Assembly (NCBI RefSeq): GCF_963666675.1
Contig: NZ_OY762929.1
Coordinates: forward strand, 5,614,001 to 5,678,000
Reading direction: 5' to 3'
Length of the DNA: 64,000 nt
Origin: an uncultured Desulfobacter sp.
GTDB taxonomy: Bacteria; Desulfobacterota; Desulfobacteria; Desulfobacterales; Desulfobacteraceae
The position numbers and the translations under genes are program-made. Each line of letters opens with the position of its first letter. The first letter of the stretch is position 1. Under the pieces are notes generated by a model that did not search any database, had not been told where the DNA came from, and worked only from the letters and a program-made list of their open reading frames with translations. Shown piece by piece: positions 8,162 to 15,624 of this stretch.

Positions 8162-10897
8162 ATGCTTCAACCCGTACGTTTTTACCATAGTATCGTGACC
8201 CGGCTCAGTTGCCTGGCCTTCCTGATCTTTATGGTGTTTGCCGGTATACTCATGCTCAATTATTATCTTGCCTGGCAAACTGAAAAACGAGTTGCCGGCC
8301 TGGTGGAAAAGGATATCCCCGGGTTAATCAAAAACCAGAAACTGAACAATAATCTAAGCAGGCTTTACGATGACATAAAAATCATGCTGATCAACTTTAC
8401 CGGTGAGGATTATACTTTAGCACCGGAAACACAAAGATTATTGACCATTGCAAGAGCCCTGGCCACCTCATCCCCGGATAACAGTGAACTGACAGCCGGT
8501 ATAAAAGACCTGCTCACCTGCATTGAAGATCTTTTTGACCATTGCATGGCAATGGATGATTCAAGGCGACGCATGCTTGTTGAAGAAAAACGCTTCATGG
8601 ATGGAATGGACGCCCTGGAGATTTCCACAACCAATTTAATTTTAGAAAATAAACGACAGGGAACAGATTATGAACTGGCTTCCCTGGAGCAGATCAGTGC
8701 ATTGATTCCGAATATTTGGAACCTGGTTTTGCGGATAAAGCTGCAGGTTTCAGATGCTGAGCGGGCCTATTTCACCGGCAAAAAGAAAAATCAGGCATAC
8801 CAGGAAAATATCCAATCGATGCTGACCGATATCAAATCCAACCTTGCGTTGGTAACAACAGCCGGGGATGCACTACGCACCATCGGAGAGCAACTGATAT
8901 CCCAGATCCAGGATTACAATGAAAAAACAATGTCCTTTTACCGGCAGATGAAAGTGCTGGAAAATAAAATCTTGTTTTTGGGAACCCGCCAGTCAGCCGT
9001 TAATGAGATCATGGCCAAGATGGGAAACAGAATAGAAAAAAAAACAGAAACCATGCAAAATCGGGTGATCAAAGCGCTTCAAACCTTGGGTACCATCATG
9101 CTGACCCTCTCTTTGCTGGTTGTTGCTTTATTGATCATTGTGACGATTGTCGGTGCCCGGATCGCCGGGCCGATTCGGGAGCTGATAGCCTGCGCCCTGG
9201 AGATTGCCGCCGGAAATCTTGACACAACTATCCAGATCAATGGCAGGGATGAAGTGGGGATACTCTCCTGTAGCCTGGCAGGGATGCGGGACGCCTTAAA
9301 AAACAAGATAGACGACCTGGCCGCAAAGAACAGGGAGTTGTCCAGGCAAATAGAAGAGCGCAAAAAAATTGAAGGGGCTTTGCTGAAAAGTGAAAATAAG
9401 TATCGAACCCTGGTTGAAAACCTTCCGCAAAAAATTTTACACAAAGATACCGAATCTGTTTATATCTCTGCCAATGAATCCTATTGCAGGGATTTGAAAA
9501 TTCATCCGGATAATATCCCCGGCAAAACCGATCATGATTTTTTCCCCAAGAAAATCGCTGAAAAGTATATTTCCGATGATAAACGAATCATGGCATCCGA
9601 AAAGATAGAAGAACTGGAAGAGACCTATATCCTGGACGGCCGGGAGTGCACCGTCAATACCGTCAAAGTCCCGATAAAAAACCATGCGGGAGAGGTTATG
9701 GGCATTCTTATTATTTTCTGGGATATCACCCGGACAAAACAGCTTGAAGCCCAGTTGGCCCAATCCCATAAAATGGAGGCCATCGGCACGCTGGCCGGCG
9801 GCATCGCACATGATTTCAACAATATCCTGGGTGCCATTATGGGGTATACACAATTGGCGCTTCTGGATGCCCCTGAACATGGAAAATACAATAGTAATCT
9901 ATGTCAGGTAATGAAGGCGGCAGGGCGGGCAAAGGACCTTGTGGTTCGGATTCTGACTTTCAGCCGCCGGGGGAACGAGCAGCAGGAGCCGATCCGCATA
10001 GGCCCGGTTCTTGACGAAGCTTTGAAAATGATCCGTCCGTCCATCCCGTCAACTATAGAGATCCAAAAAGAGATAGGAGAGGAGTCCGGATTTGTCATGG
10101 CCGGGGCAACACAAATTCACCAGGTTCTGATTAATTTGTGTATTAATGCCTCCCATGCAATGAAAAAAAAGGGCGGGGTGCTCAGGGTAGGTCTGGAGGA
10201 GGTGGAGCTGTCCGATGAGATGATGAAGCAGCATCCTTTGCTCAAATCGAAATCCTGCGTAAAGATTGCCGTGGGTGATACAGGGTCTGGCATCCCTGAA
10301 AAAGAGCTGGGTCGCATTTTCGAACCCTATTATACGACCAAGGGGAAAGGTGTCGGCATCGGCCTGGGCCTTGCTGTGGTGCACGGAATTATCCAAAGCC
10401 ATGGCGGTGCTGTTGAGGTCATATCCCGGCCGGGCAAAGGCACCGTTTTTCACATCTATTTTCCCAGGACACAGTCAGCCCCCCAGGAAGACCGTACCAT
10501 ACCGGAAGACAAGAACCTGCTCCAGGGAAAAGGGCGGATTCTTCTTGTAGATGACGAACAAAGCCTTTTGGAAATGGGGGCTGAAATGCTCCGCCGCATG
10601 GGCTATGGTGTGGTTCCTGAAAACCGCCCGATAAACGCTTTAGCAATTTTCCAGGCAGCCCCCCAAGCATTTGATCTGGTGATTACGGATCAGACCATGC
10701 CGAAAATGACCGGCCATGAGCTGGCCCTGGCACTCATGAAAATCCGGCCGGATCTTCCGGTTGTCCTGTGTAGCGGGTATAGTGAGTTGATTGATGAAAA
10801 AAAGGCAAAGGAATTGGGTATCCGGGAATTTATTATAAAACCCTTTACAATGGATAGGCTCTCTGAAATGACCCTGAAGGCGCTGGGCGGAATTTAA
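8162..10897 (+). CDS. Hybrid sensor histidine kinase (TM-periplasmic helical-TM-HAMP-PAS-HisKA-HATPase-REC)
   Basis: 911 residues from the ATG at 8162 (AAAGGAAAGG upstream); an upstream extension to 8102 falls inside the pseudogene scar. Domains: TM1 about 14-36, a long helical periplasmic region to about 305, TM2 about 308-332, HAMP about 333-385 with a coiled coil, PAS about 410-530, phosphoacceptor helix GTLAGGIAHDFNNILGAI (His near 549), HATPase_c about 640-765 (NLCINASHAM, GDTGSGIPE, GIGLGLAVVHGI), and a receiver domain about 790-908 with phosphoacceptor Asp in LVITDQTMPKMTG. The HDFNN-type H-box is typical of delta-proteobacterial hybrid kinases. The long helical periplasmic part resembles TorS in design. 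With the binding protein (5689) and membrane sensor (6842) it may form one sensing unit. Output regulator not adjacent. Confidence 0.92.
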   Translation: MLQPVRFYHSIVTRLSCLAFLIFMVFAGILMLNYYLAWQTEKRVAGLVEKDIPGLIKNQKLNNNLSRLYDDIKIMLINFTGEDYTLAPETQRLLTIARALATSSPDNSELTAGIKDLLTCIEDLFDHCMAMDDSRRRMLVEEKRFMDGMDALEISTTNLILENKRQGTDYELASLEQISALIPNIWNLVLRIKLQVSDAERAYFTGKKKNQAYQENIQSMLTDIKSNLALVTTAGDALRTIGEQLISQIQDYNEKTMSFYRQMKVLENKILFLGTRQSAVNEIMAKMGNRIEKKTETMQNRVIKALQTLGTIMLTLSLLVVALLIIVTIVGARIAGPIRELIACALEIAAGNLDTTIQINGRDEVGILSCSLAGMRDALKNKIDDLAAKNRELSRQIEERKKIEGALLKSENKYRTLVENLPQKILHKDTESVYISANESYCRDLKIHPDNIPGKTDHDFFPKKIAEKYISDDKRIMASEKIEELEETYILDGRECTVNTVKVPIKNHAGEVMGILIIFWDITRTKQLEAQLAQSHKMEAIGTLAGGIAHDFNNILGAIMGYTQLALLDAPEHGKYNSNLCQVMKAAGRAKDLVVRILTFSRRGNEQQEPIRIGPVLDEALKMIRPSIPSTIEIQKEIGEESGFVMAGATQIHQVLINLCINASHAMKKKGGVLRVGLEEVELSDEMMKQHPLLKSKSCVKIAVGDTGSGIPEKELGRIFEPYYTTKGKGVGIGLGLAVVHGIIQSHGGAVEVISRPGKGTVFHIYFPRTQSAPQEDRTIPEDKNLLQGKGRILLVDDEQSLLEMGAEMLRRMGYGVVPENRPINALAIFQAAPQAFDLVITDQTMPKMTGHELALALMKIRPDLPVVLCSGYSELIDEKKAKELGIREFIIKPFTMDRLSEMTLKALGGI

Positions 10898-10957
10898 CAG
10901 CGATTCTGGTATTAAGTCAGGTGCCCCCCACCCGGTCTTCTGGGAATCTCCGGATTT

Positions 10958-11073
10958 AGAAGAAAGGCTTCTCAATAACGCATATCGACAAGTTTCGAGA
11001 TCCTCTGGTAAGGTCGCTTTTACAAACACCTGAATTCTACTGTCGAAACGAGTTCAATGAGAAGAAGGTTTCT
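10958..11073. repeat. Small inverted-repeat element (MITE-like), about 116 bp
   Basis: The ends are related inverted repeats: left AGAAGAAAGGCTTCTCA (10958-10974), right TGAGAAGAAGGTTTCT (11058-11073), with inner matching pieces TCGACA (10988 region) and TGTCGA (11041). There is no open frame that looks real. The right end sits exactly at the truncation of the broken binding-protein gene at 11072-11262, so it may be an insertion or a deletion junction. The rest of the strip 10898-10957 shows nothing recognisable. Confidence 0.4.
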
Positions 11074-11262
11074 AGTATATGGTGCACAGATCCGCCAGAA
11101 CACTTTCTATCCCTTTTTTGACGTCCGCCACCCACGGATAGGATTTTTCATAACCCATGACAACCATGACCCTGGGCTTTTTTTCCACCCCAGGGTCTTG
11201 GCAGGAAAGTTAAACGTGACGAATCCCATCAGCAGGAAAAAACAGAAAATTTCAACAATGCG
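11072..11262 (-). pseudogene. Frameshifted, truncated ABC-type substrate-binding protein remnant
   Basis: Read on the minus strand, one frame gives a signal-peptide-like stretch FCFFLLMGFVTFNFPAKTLG. A one-base shift near 11190 moves into the frame PRVMVVMGYEKSYPWVADV followed by KKGIESVLADLC, the characteristic start of a mature 'uncharacterised ABC transport system, periplasmic component' protein. It stops at a TAG (11072-11074), only about 40 residues into the mature protein, beside the inverted-repeat element. Both the frameshift and the truncation mark it as dead. Family recognition is from the YEKSYPW..D.KKGIESVL pattern. Confidence 0.6.
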
Positions 11263-11313
11263 GCCTTATAGTGGCGATGGCTTTTAAACAGGAGCTGTCA
11301 AACTTATTCGAAT

Positions 11314-11332
11314 CCCCCACCAGAGGCGGGGG
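11314..11332 (-). terminator. Hairpin just after the sigma-54 regulator gene
   Basis: On the minus strand CCCCCGCC-TCT-GGTGGGGG forms an 8-bp stem with a 3-nt loop, 14 bases past the stop codon of the gene at 11346-12896. There is no long U run after it (ATTCGAATAAG), so it is a possible but not typical intrinsic terminator. Confidence 0.4.
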
Positions 11333-11345
11333 GTACCTATGAGAA

Positions 11346-12896
11346 TTATTTTTCCCCGCGCCCATAGGAAATGCCCAGCTTATCCATCCGGCTGCGAAGG
11401 GTGCTGGGATGGATGTTTAAAATGGCGGCGGCGCCGGCTTTGCCCTGAATTTTACCGTTGGTGGTTTTCATCACGGAACAGATATGCTGCTTTATGGCGT
11501 CATCAAGTGTCTGGTGCCCGCCGGCCTCCATGGAATCAGGCCGGGAAAAAGAACCGGCTTCCCGGTGTTCACCCGCAAGGTCCGGAAATTGAAGCGGCTG
11601 AGTTCCATCCTGGCCTTGGTGGCGGATCAGGGCACGTTCCACCATGTTTTCAAGTTCCCGGACATTTCCGGGCCACTCATAGGCCGTGAGCTGCTTCATG
11701 GTACCCGGAGCAACGACCGGATGCCCGGACAGGTTGAAGGCCTTGAGTTTTCTGTTGATAAAATGGTAGACCAGTTCGGGGATGTCGGAAGTTCTCTCCC
11801 TCAGAGCCGGGATATGGATGGGAAATACATTTAAACGGAACCACAGATCCTGCCGGAATTGCCCGTCTTTCACCATCTGGGGCAAATTTCGGTGGGTGGC
11901 GGCAATGATCCTGACATCCACCAAAACGGGCCTGGAGCCTCCAACCCGCTCAAAGCTTCCGTCCTGCAGCACCCGCAGAAGCCGGACCTGGGCCGAAGGT
12001 GCAAGTTCACCGACTTCATCCAGGAACAAGGTGCCCTTGTGCGCCCGCTCAAACCGCCCCCGCTTGCTCTGCATGGCGCCTGTAAATGCGCCCTTCTCAT
12101 GCCCGAACAATTCACTGTCCAGAAGGTTTTCCGTAAAGGCCCCGCAGTTGACCTTGATGAACGGCCCGTTGCGACGAGCAGAAGCGTAATGCACGGCGTT
12201 GGCAAACACCTCCTTGCCCACGCCGGTTTCCCCGGTCAGTATCACGTTGACGTCCATGGGCGCAACCTGCCAGACCATCTCCATGACATCCCGAAGGCCG
12301 AACCTTGCGCCCACAATTTCATCTCCGGAGAGATGATGAAGTTCCCGGCGCAGGTACTGATTGTCATCTGCCAGGAGATCTTTAAGTCGCGTCAGTTCCC
12401 GGTGCTTGAGCAGATTGGCCAGTGCCACGGCAAAGGGATCATGTAAAAGTGTGGCAAGCCTTGCATGTTCCGCATTGAATTCGTTTGAACCGTCGGAAAA
12501 CATCAGCACCACGCCAAGGCGCTCGTCATCAAGCTTTAAGTGCAGCACAATTTCCGAATACCAGGACAGCCCCAGAAAATGTTTCATTTCAAGGGAAACC
12601 GGATTGTTTTTCTGATTTCCATACTGACAAACCATGCTGGTTACGGCCTCGGTATCCAGAAACTTCCGACTTCGAGAAGAAAGAAACAGGGGTTGCGTCT
12701 TGGCTTCTTTGGGCAGGTTGTCCGTTAAAGACAGGATATGCATTGCACCTTTATCGCCCTCGTAGGTGCACAGCATCATACTGCTTAAGGGCAGAAACTG
12801 TTTCAGGAACAAATGGCATTCACGGATCATCCGGTTCTCATCCAGGCTGCCGCAGATTTTCATGGTGGCCTGGTGGAAAAAGGTCATATCATCCAT
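11346..12896 (-). CDS. Sigma-54-dependent transcriptional activator, GAF-AAA+-Fis (NtrC/FhlA type)
   Basis: 516 residues. N-terminal GAF-like sensor (about 1-170), AAA+ domain (about 190-425) with Walker A GETGVGKE, the sigma-54 contact loop GAFTGA, Walker B GTLFLDEVGEL and an R-finger region, and a C-terminal Fis-type helix-turn-helix near 475-510 (GKAGAAAILNIHPSTLRSRM). All parts needed to open sigma-54 promoters are present, so the protein should be active. The absence of a REC domain and presence of GAF means it senses a small molecule or partner directly. It diverges from the TetR gene at 13186 across a 290-bp spacer. No clear -24/-12 promoter was found beside it, so the targets are unknown. 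Confidence 0.93.
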   Translation of the reverse strand: MDDMTFFHQATMKICGSLDENRMIRECHLFLKQFLPLSSMMLCTYEGDKGAMHILSLTDNLPKEAKTQPLFLSSRSRKFLDTEAVTSMVCQYGNQKNNPVSLEMKHFLGLSWYSEIVLHLKLDDERLGVVLMFSDGSNEFNAEHARLATLLHDPFAVALANLLKHRELTRLKDLLADDNQYLRRELHHLSGDEIVGARFGLRDVMEMVWQVAPMDVNVILTGETGVGKEVFANAVHYASARRNGPFIKVNCGAFTENLLDSELFGHEKGAFTGAMQSKRGRFERAHKGTLFLDEVGELAPSAQVRLLRVLQDGSFERVGGSRPVLVDVRIIAATHRNLPQMVKDGQFRQDLWFRLNVFPIHIPALRERTSDIPELVYHFINRKLKAFNLSGHPVVAPGTMKQLTAYEWPGNVRELENMVERALIRHQGQDGTQPLQFPDLAGEHREAGSFSRPDSMEAGGHQTLDDAIKQHICSVMKTTNGKIQGKAGAAAILNIHPSTLRSRMDKLGISYGRGEK

Positions 12897-13185
12897 AACT
12901 GAGACTCCGCGCGTTTAAACGAATGAGCACCCAACTGCGGCGTTGCAGAACAATTTGCATCTGGGCAACTTTCGTTCAAACATGGGTTTTCGTTCATATT
13001 CTGAATATCCTATTTTCAGGAATAAGTACCATATTCCGCAGATAAAAAGCACGGTATTTCATACTTTTGCTGCTATAAAAAACGATTACTTTGCAAATTC
13101 AGGTAGTTATCTTTCGGCACGCTTTTTGAAACCTTTTTGAACTATGTAAATGGACCATTTACAACACACTTTAAAAGGAAAAGCC
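12897..13185. promoter_or_regulatory. Divergent promoter region with 19-bp palindrome
   Basis: AT-rich spacer between two divergent regulators. The clearest element is a perfect palindrome TGTAAATGG-A-CCATTTACA at 13145-13163, 22 bases upstream of the TetR start, as expected of an autoregulated TetR-family operator. Also visible are ATATTC-T-GAATAT (12996-13008) and two direct copies of TTCGTTCA (about 12971 and 12989). No promoter boxes are claimed. Confidence 0.6.
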
Positions 13186-13788
13186 ATGAGTAACACCATC
13201 AACCGGCACAAAATTGTGGATAGCGTGATCAAAGACCAGGTGGTCCAGACTGTACTATGGATGATCCATGACAACATCACGCTGACCATGGATGAAATTG
13301 CCGTAAGAAGCAAGATGGCCAAGGGCACCCTGTACAACTATTTTAGAAACAAACAGGAGTTGCTTGCCTTTGTACACAAAACGCTGATCTCCCCCCTGGA
13401 AGAAGGGTCCCGTAAAATTTACAACCCAGACATCTCCCCCATGGAGATGATCTCAAGTTTTGTGGACAGCTTATTTGATTTTCACAGGGAGTATCCCCTC
13501 TATTTTAAAATTATCCAGGGGCAGCGGTCAGCAACCGTGGCCCTCGAAGAGAAAACGACTCTGGTGGTTATCCCCCTGGTCAGGGTGTGCAGGGACGGTA
13601 TCGCCAAAGGGCTTTTTATTAACCTTGACCCCTATGTTCTGGCGGCCATGGTTTGCGGCACCGTTGTGGGCACCATGGAGTCGCTGCCATACCGCACCGG
13701 ACCGGCCCCGGATATGGATCAGCTCAAACACGATATTTTATCGATGCTTGGCCGAAACCTGCTCAAAGACGGGAGGTTGCCGGCATGA
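13186..13788 (+). CDS. TetR/AcrR-family transcriptional regulator
   Basis: 200 residues. Start at the ATG at 13186 (AAAAGGAAAAGCC ahead); the alternative ATG at 13150 lies inside the 19-bp palindrome and is rejected. The N-terminal helix-turn-helix is clear: TMDEIAVRSKMAKGTLYNYF then RNKQELLAFV, the classic TetR recognition helix. The C-terminal half is a ligand-binding helical domain. The next gene overlaps the stop by 4 bases (ATGA), and a complete RND efflux operon follows from 14429, so control of that pump is likely, as AcrR controls acrAB (inference). Ligand unknown. Confidence 0.9.
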   Translation: MSNTINRHKIVDSVIKDQVVQTVLWMIHDNITLTMDEIAVRSKMAKGTLYNYFRNKQELLAFVHKTLISPLEEGSRKIYNPDISPMEMISSFVDSLFDFHREYPLYFKIIQGQRSATVALEEKTTLVVIPLVRVCRDGIAKGLFINLDPYVLAAMVCGTVVGTMESLPYRTGPAPDMDQLKHDILSMLGRNLLKDGRLPA

Positions 13789-14159
13789 AAGATATTTTGA
13801 CGTATAAAGACGAAATGGACGTTTTTAAAAAACCGGTCCTGCAAAAAAAATCGCCAGCCCAATGGGTTGAGATCATCACCGCCAGGATGGCGGCCCATGC
13901 GTTTGAATTTCCGGACACGGAACAGTTTTTTGCCGACATAAGGGCCTGTGTGGATATCGGCACGCCCCAACATGAGGCCATGATGATCTACCGAAACAGT
14001 CTTGTGGAAAACGACTGGTCCATTCACCTGCACTGGCGGACCAGCCGGCAGCCGCCGGGGAAAACCGAACTTGGCATCAAACTGGCCAATATCATGCGGT
14101 GCATGGGTCTTGTGGATCATACCATATGGGTAGAGCACAACGACAAAAACCGACACTAA
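13785..14159 (+). CDS. Conserved hypothetical protein, 124 aa, coupled to TetR gene
   Basis: I do not recognise the family. Starts at ATG 13785, overlapping the TetR stop by 4 bases (ATGA), so it is translationally coupled. The protein is soluble, with no signal peptide, and Trp-rich toward the C-terminus: ENDWSIHLHWRTSRQPPGKT and later GLVDHTIWVEHND. The pattern (amphipathic strands with W-x-I-x-L-x-W) suggests a small alpha/beta ligand-binding or dimeric fold, but this is a guess. A short stretch just downstream (about 14180-14240) encodes YDWAIHLIWEEAKVKQ, similar to its C-terminal third, as if a second copy had decayed there. Confidence 0.65.
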   Translation: MKDILTYKDEMDVFKKPVLQKKSPAQWVEIITARMAAHAFEFPDTEQFFADIRACVDIGTPQHEAMMIYRNSLVENDWSIHLHWRTSRQPPGKTELGIKLANIMRCMGLVDHTIWVEHNDKNRH

Positions 14160-14240
14160 AGAATAACGCACCTTGCCTTTGAGTATGACTGGGCGATTCA
14201 TTTGATCTGGGAAGAGGCCAAGGTAAAACAGGAAAGAACC

Positions 14241-14335
14241 CTTTATATGAAAGAGCTTATTAAGTTACTGAGTTCTTTCTATTTTCGTTGTGGGCTATAC
14301 CTCGTTGACGATATGTCAAATCAGCCCGTGGCTGT
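14241..14335 (-). repeat. 97-nt two-hairpin repeat, copy C (minus strand)
   Basis: Read on the minus strand: ACAGCCACGGGCT start, inner stem TGAC-atatc-GTCA, closing GGGCT/AGCCC, linker CCCACAACGAA, second hairpin GAAAGAACT / AGCTCTTTC, end ATATAAAG. Unlike most copies it points away from the gene that follows (RND adaptor at 14429). It fills most of the gap 14160-14428. Confidence 0.88.
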
Positions 14336-14428
14336 TATAGGAACAAACAACGCTGATATGCCCAAGGATTTGGGCATAGTAAATTATTCAGTATGGGAAA
14401 TGAATTTTATGGAGGGAAATCAAAAGGA

Positions 14429-15613
14429 ATGAAAGTCAAAATGATTAAAAAAAACCCACTCAAATCAGGGCTTGCAGTAATGGCTGGAACCCTGCTCATA
14501 GGCAGTTTAATGCTCCAGGGGTGTTTAGAAGCGGAAGCCGATGCTCAAAAGGATACGGCTGCCGGTATTGCCCGCCCGGTGAAGGCCGTCTGCCTCAAAT
14601 CTCCTGAACAAAGGCGTCAGCTTCTGTTCCCGGGCAATGCTAAGGCTGTACGGGAAGTCGATCTGGCCTTCAGGGTATCCGGCCCCCTGGTGGAGTTGAA
14701 TTACGATACGGGTGACAGGATTGAAAAAGGCCAGATTATTGCGCGCATTGATCCCAGGGACTTCAGGGTCAGGATAAAAACCCTTGAAGCCAACCTTGAA
14801 AAATCAAAAGCCAACCGGGTTGAGTCCAGGTTACAGTATGACCGATATAAGCACCTGGTCAACACCGAAGCCGCAGCAAAAGCTAAATACGATGAGGTTA
14901 AAGCCGTATGGGAAATGGCCGTGGCCCAGGTCAAGGCTGACAGAAAGAGCCTGGAAGACGCCAAGAATGAGCTGGAAGACACATATCTCAGGGCCCCTTT
15001 TACCGGATACGTCAACCTTAAATACGTGGAAAATTATGAGAATGTCGCCATCGGCAATCCCATTATTTCCGTGGTGGACATGTCGGTTATGGAGGTCGAA
15101 TTCGGAATCCCCGAGGATCTTGTCAGCCTGGCGGATCAATTCACGACTTACCAGTGCCGGTTTGATGCCATCCCTGGAAAAATTTTTGGGGCCCGCTTCA
15201 AGGAGGTCGGGAAAAAACCCGGGACATCCAATCAAACCTATCCTCTAACTGTGATCCTTGAAGGTGAAGATATAAAATTAATCCGGGATGGCATGGCCGG
15301 CCAGGTGAGCCTGACATTGCCGGACCCGGGTGAAATCCCAGAGGATGCCGGAAAAAGGTTCTGGGTGCCTGCCAGTGCAGTGGTGAATATCATTGGCCAG
15401 GGCAGCTTTGTATGGGTTGTGGATGAAACCACAAACACCGTGGATAAAAGACAGGTGAAAACCTTTGAACTGACTTCCAGGGGCATTGAAGTTCAGGGCG
15501 ATCTGGTTCAGGGCGAATGGGTCGTGGTGGCAGGTGCCAGCTACCTAAAGCCCGGACAAGCCGCAAGGATTTTACGGCCAGCCTCAAAAACGAATATCGG
15601 TAATGAATTATAA
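14429..15613 (+). CDS. RND efflux periplasmic adaptor lipoprotein (membrane fusion protein)
   Basis: Periplasmic adaptor linking the RND pump at 15625 to the outer-membrane factor at 18689. The start at 14429 (MKVKMIKKN, AAAAGGA just ahead) gives a basic N-terminus and a lipoprotein signal with lipobox LMLQGC; 14393 and 14441 are alternatives. About 394 residues. Lipoyl half-motif (VSGPLVELNYDTGDRIEKGQ, residues about 80-100), an alpha-hairpin (LEANLEKSKANRVESRLQYD and the returning helix), second lipoyl half (LRAPFTGYVNLKYVENYE), then beta-barrel and membrane-proximal domains. Operon: gap to the pump gene 11 bases. Likely controlled by the TetR gene upstream (inference). Repeat C lies 94 bases ahead on the other strand. 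Confidence 0.93.
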   Translation: MKVKMIKKNPLKSGLAVMAGTLLIGSLMLQGCLEAEADAQKDTAAGIARPVKAVCLKSPEQRRQLLFPGNAKAVREVDLAFRVSGPLVELNYDTGDRIEKGQIIARIDPRDFRVRIKTLEANLEKSKANRVESRLQYDRYKHLVNTEAAAKAKYDEVKAVWEMAVAQVKADRKSLEDAKNELEDTYLRAPFTGYVNLKYVENYENVAIGNPIISVVDMSVMEVEFGIPEDLVSLADQFTTYQCRFDAIPGKIFGARFKEVGKKPGTSNQTYPLTVILEGEDIKLIRDGMAGQVSLTLPDPGEIPEDAGKRFWVPASAVVNIIGQGSFVWVVDETTNTVDKRQVKTFELTSRGIEVQGDLVQGEWVVVAGASYLKPGQAARILRPASKTNIGNEL

Positions 15614-15624
15614 GGAGTGGTTCC

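Noticed and set aside
10640..11029. Minus-strand frame FVKATLPEDLETCRYALLRS over the hybrid kinase end
   Set aside because: Overlaps the receiver domain and the inverted-repeat element; no family recognised.
14202..14432. Small plus-strand open frame across repeat C
   Set aside because: Most of it is the reversed structured repeat; it overlaps the adaptor gene start and has no coding signal.
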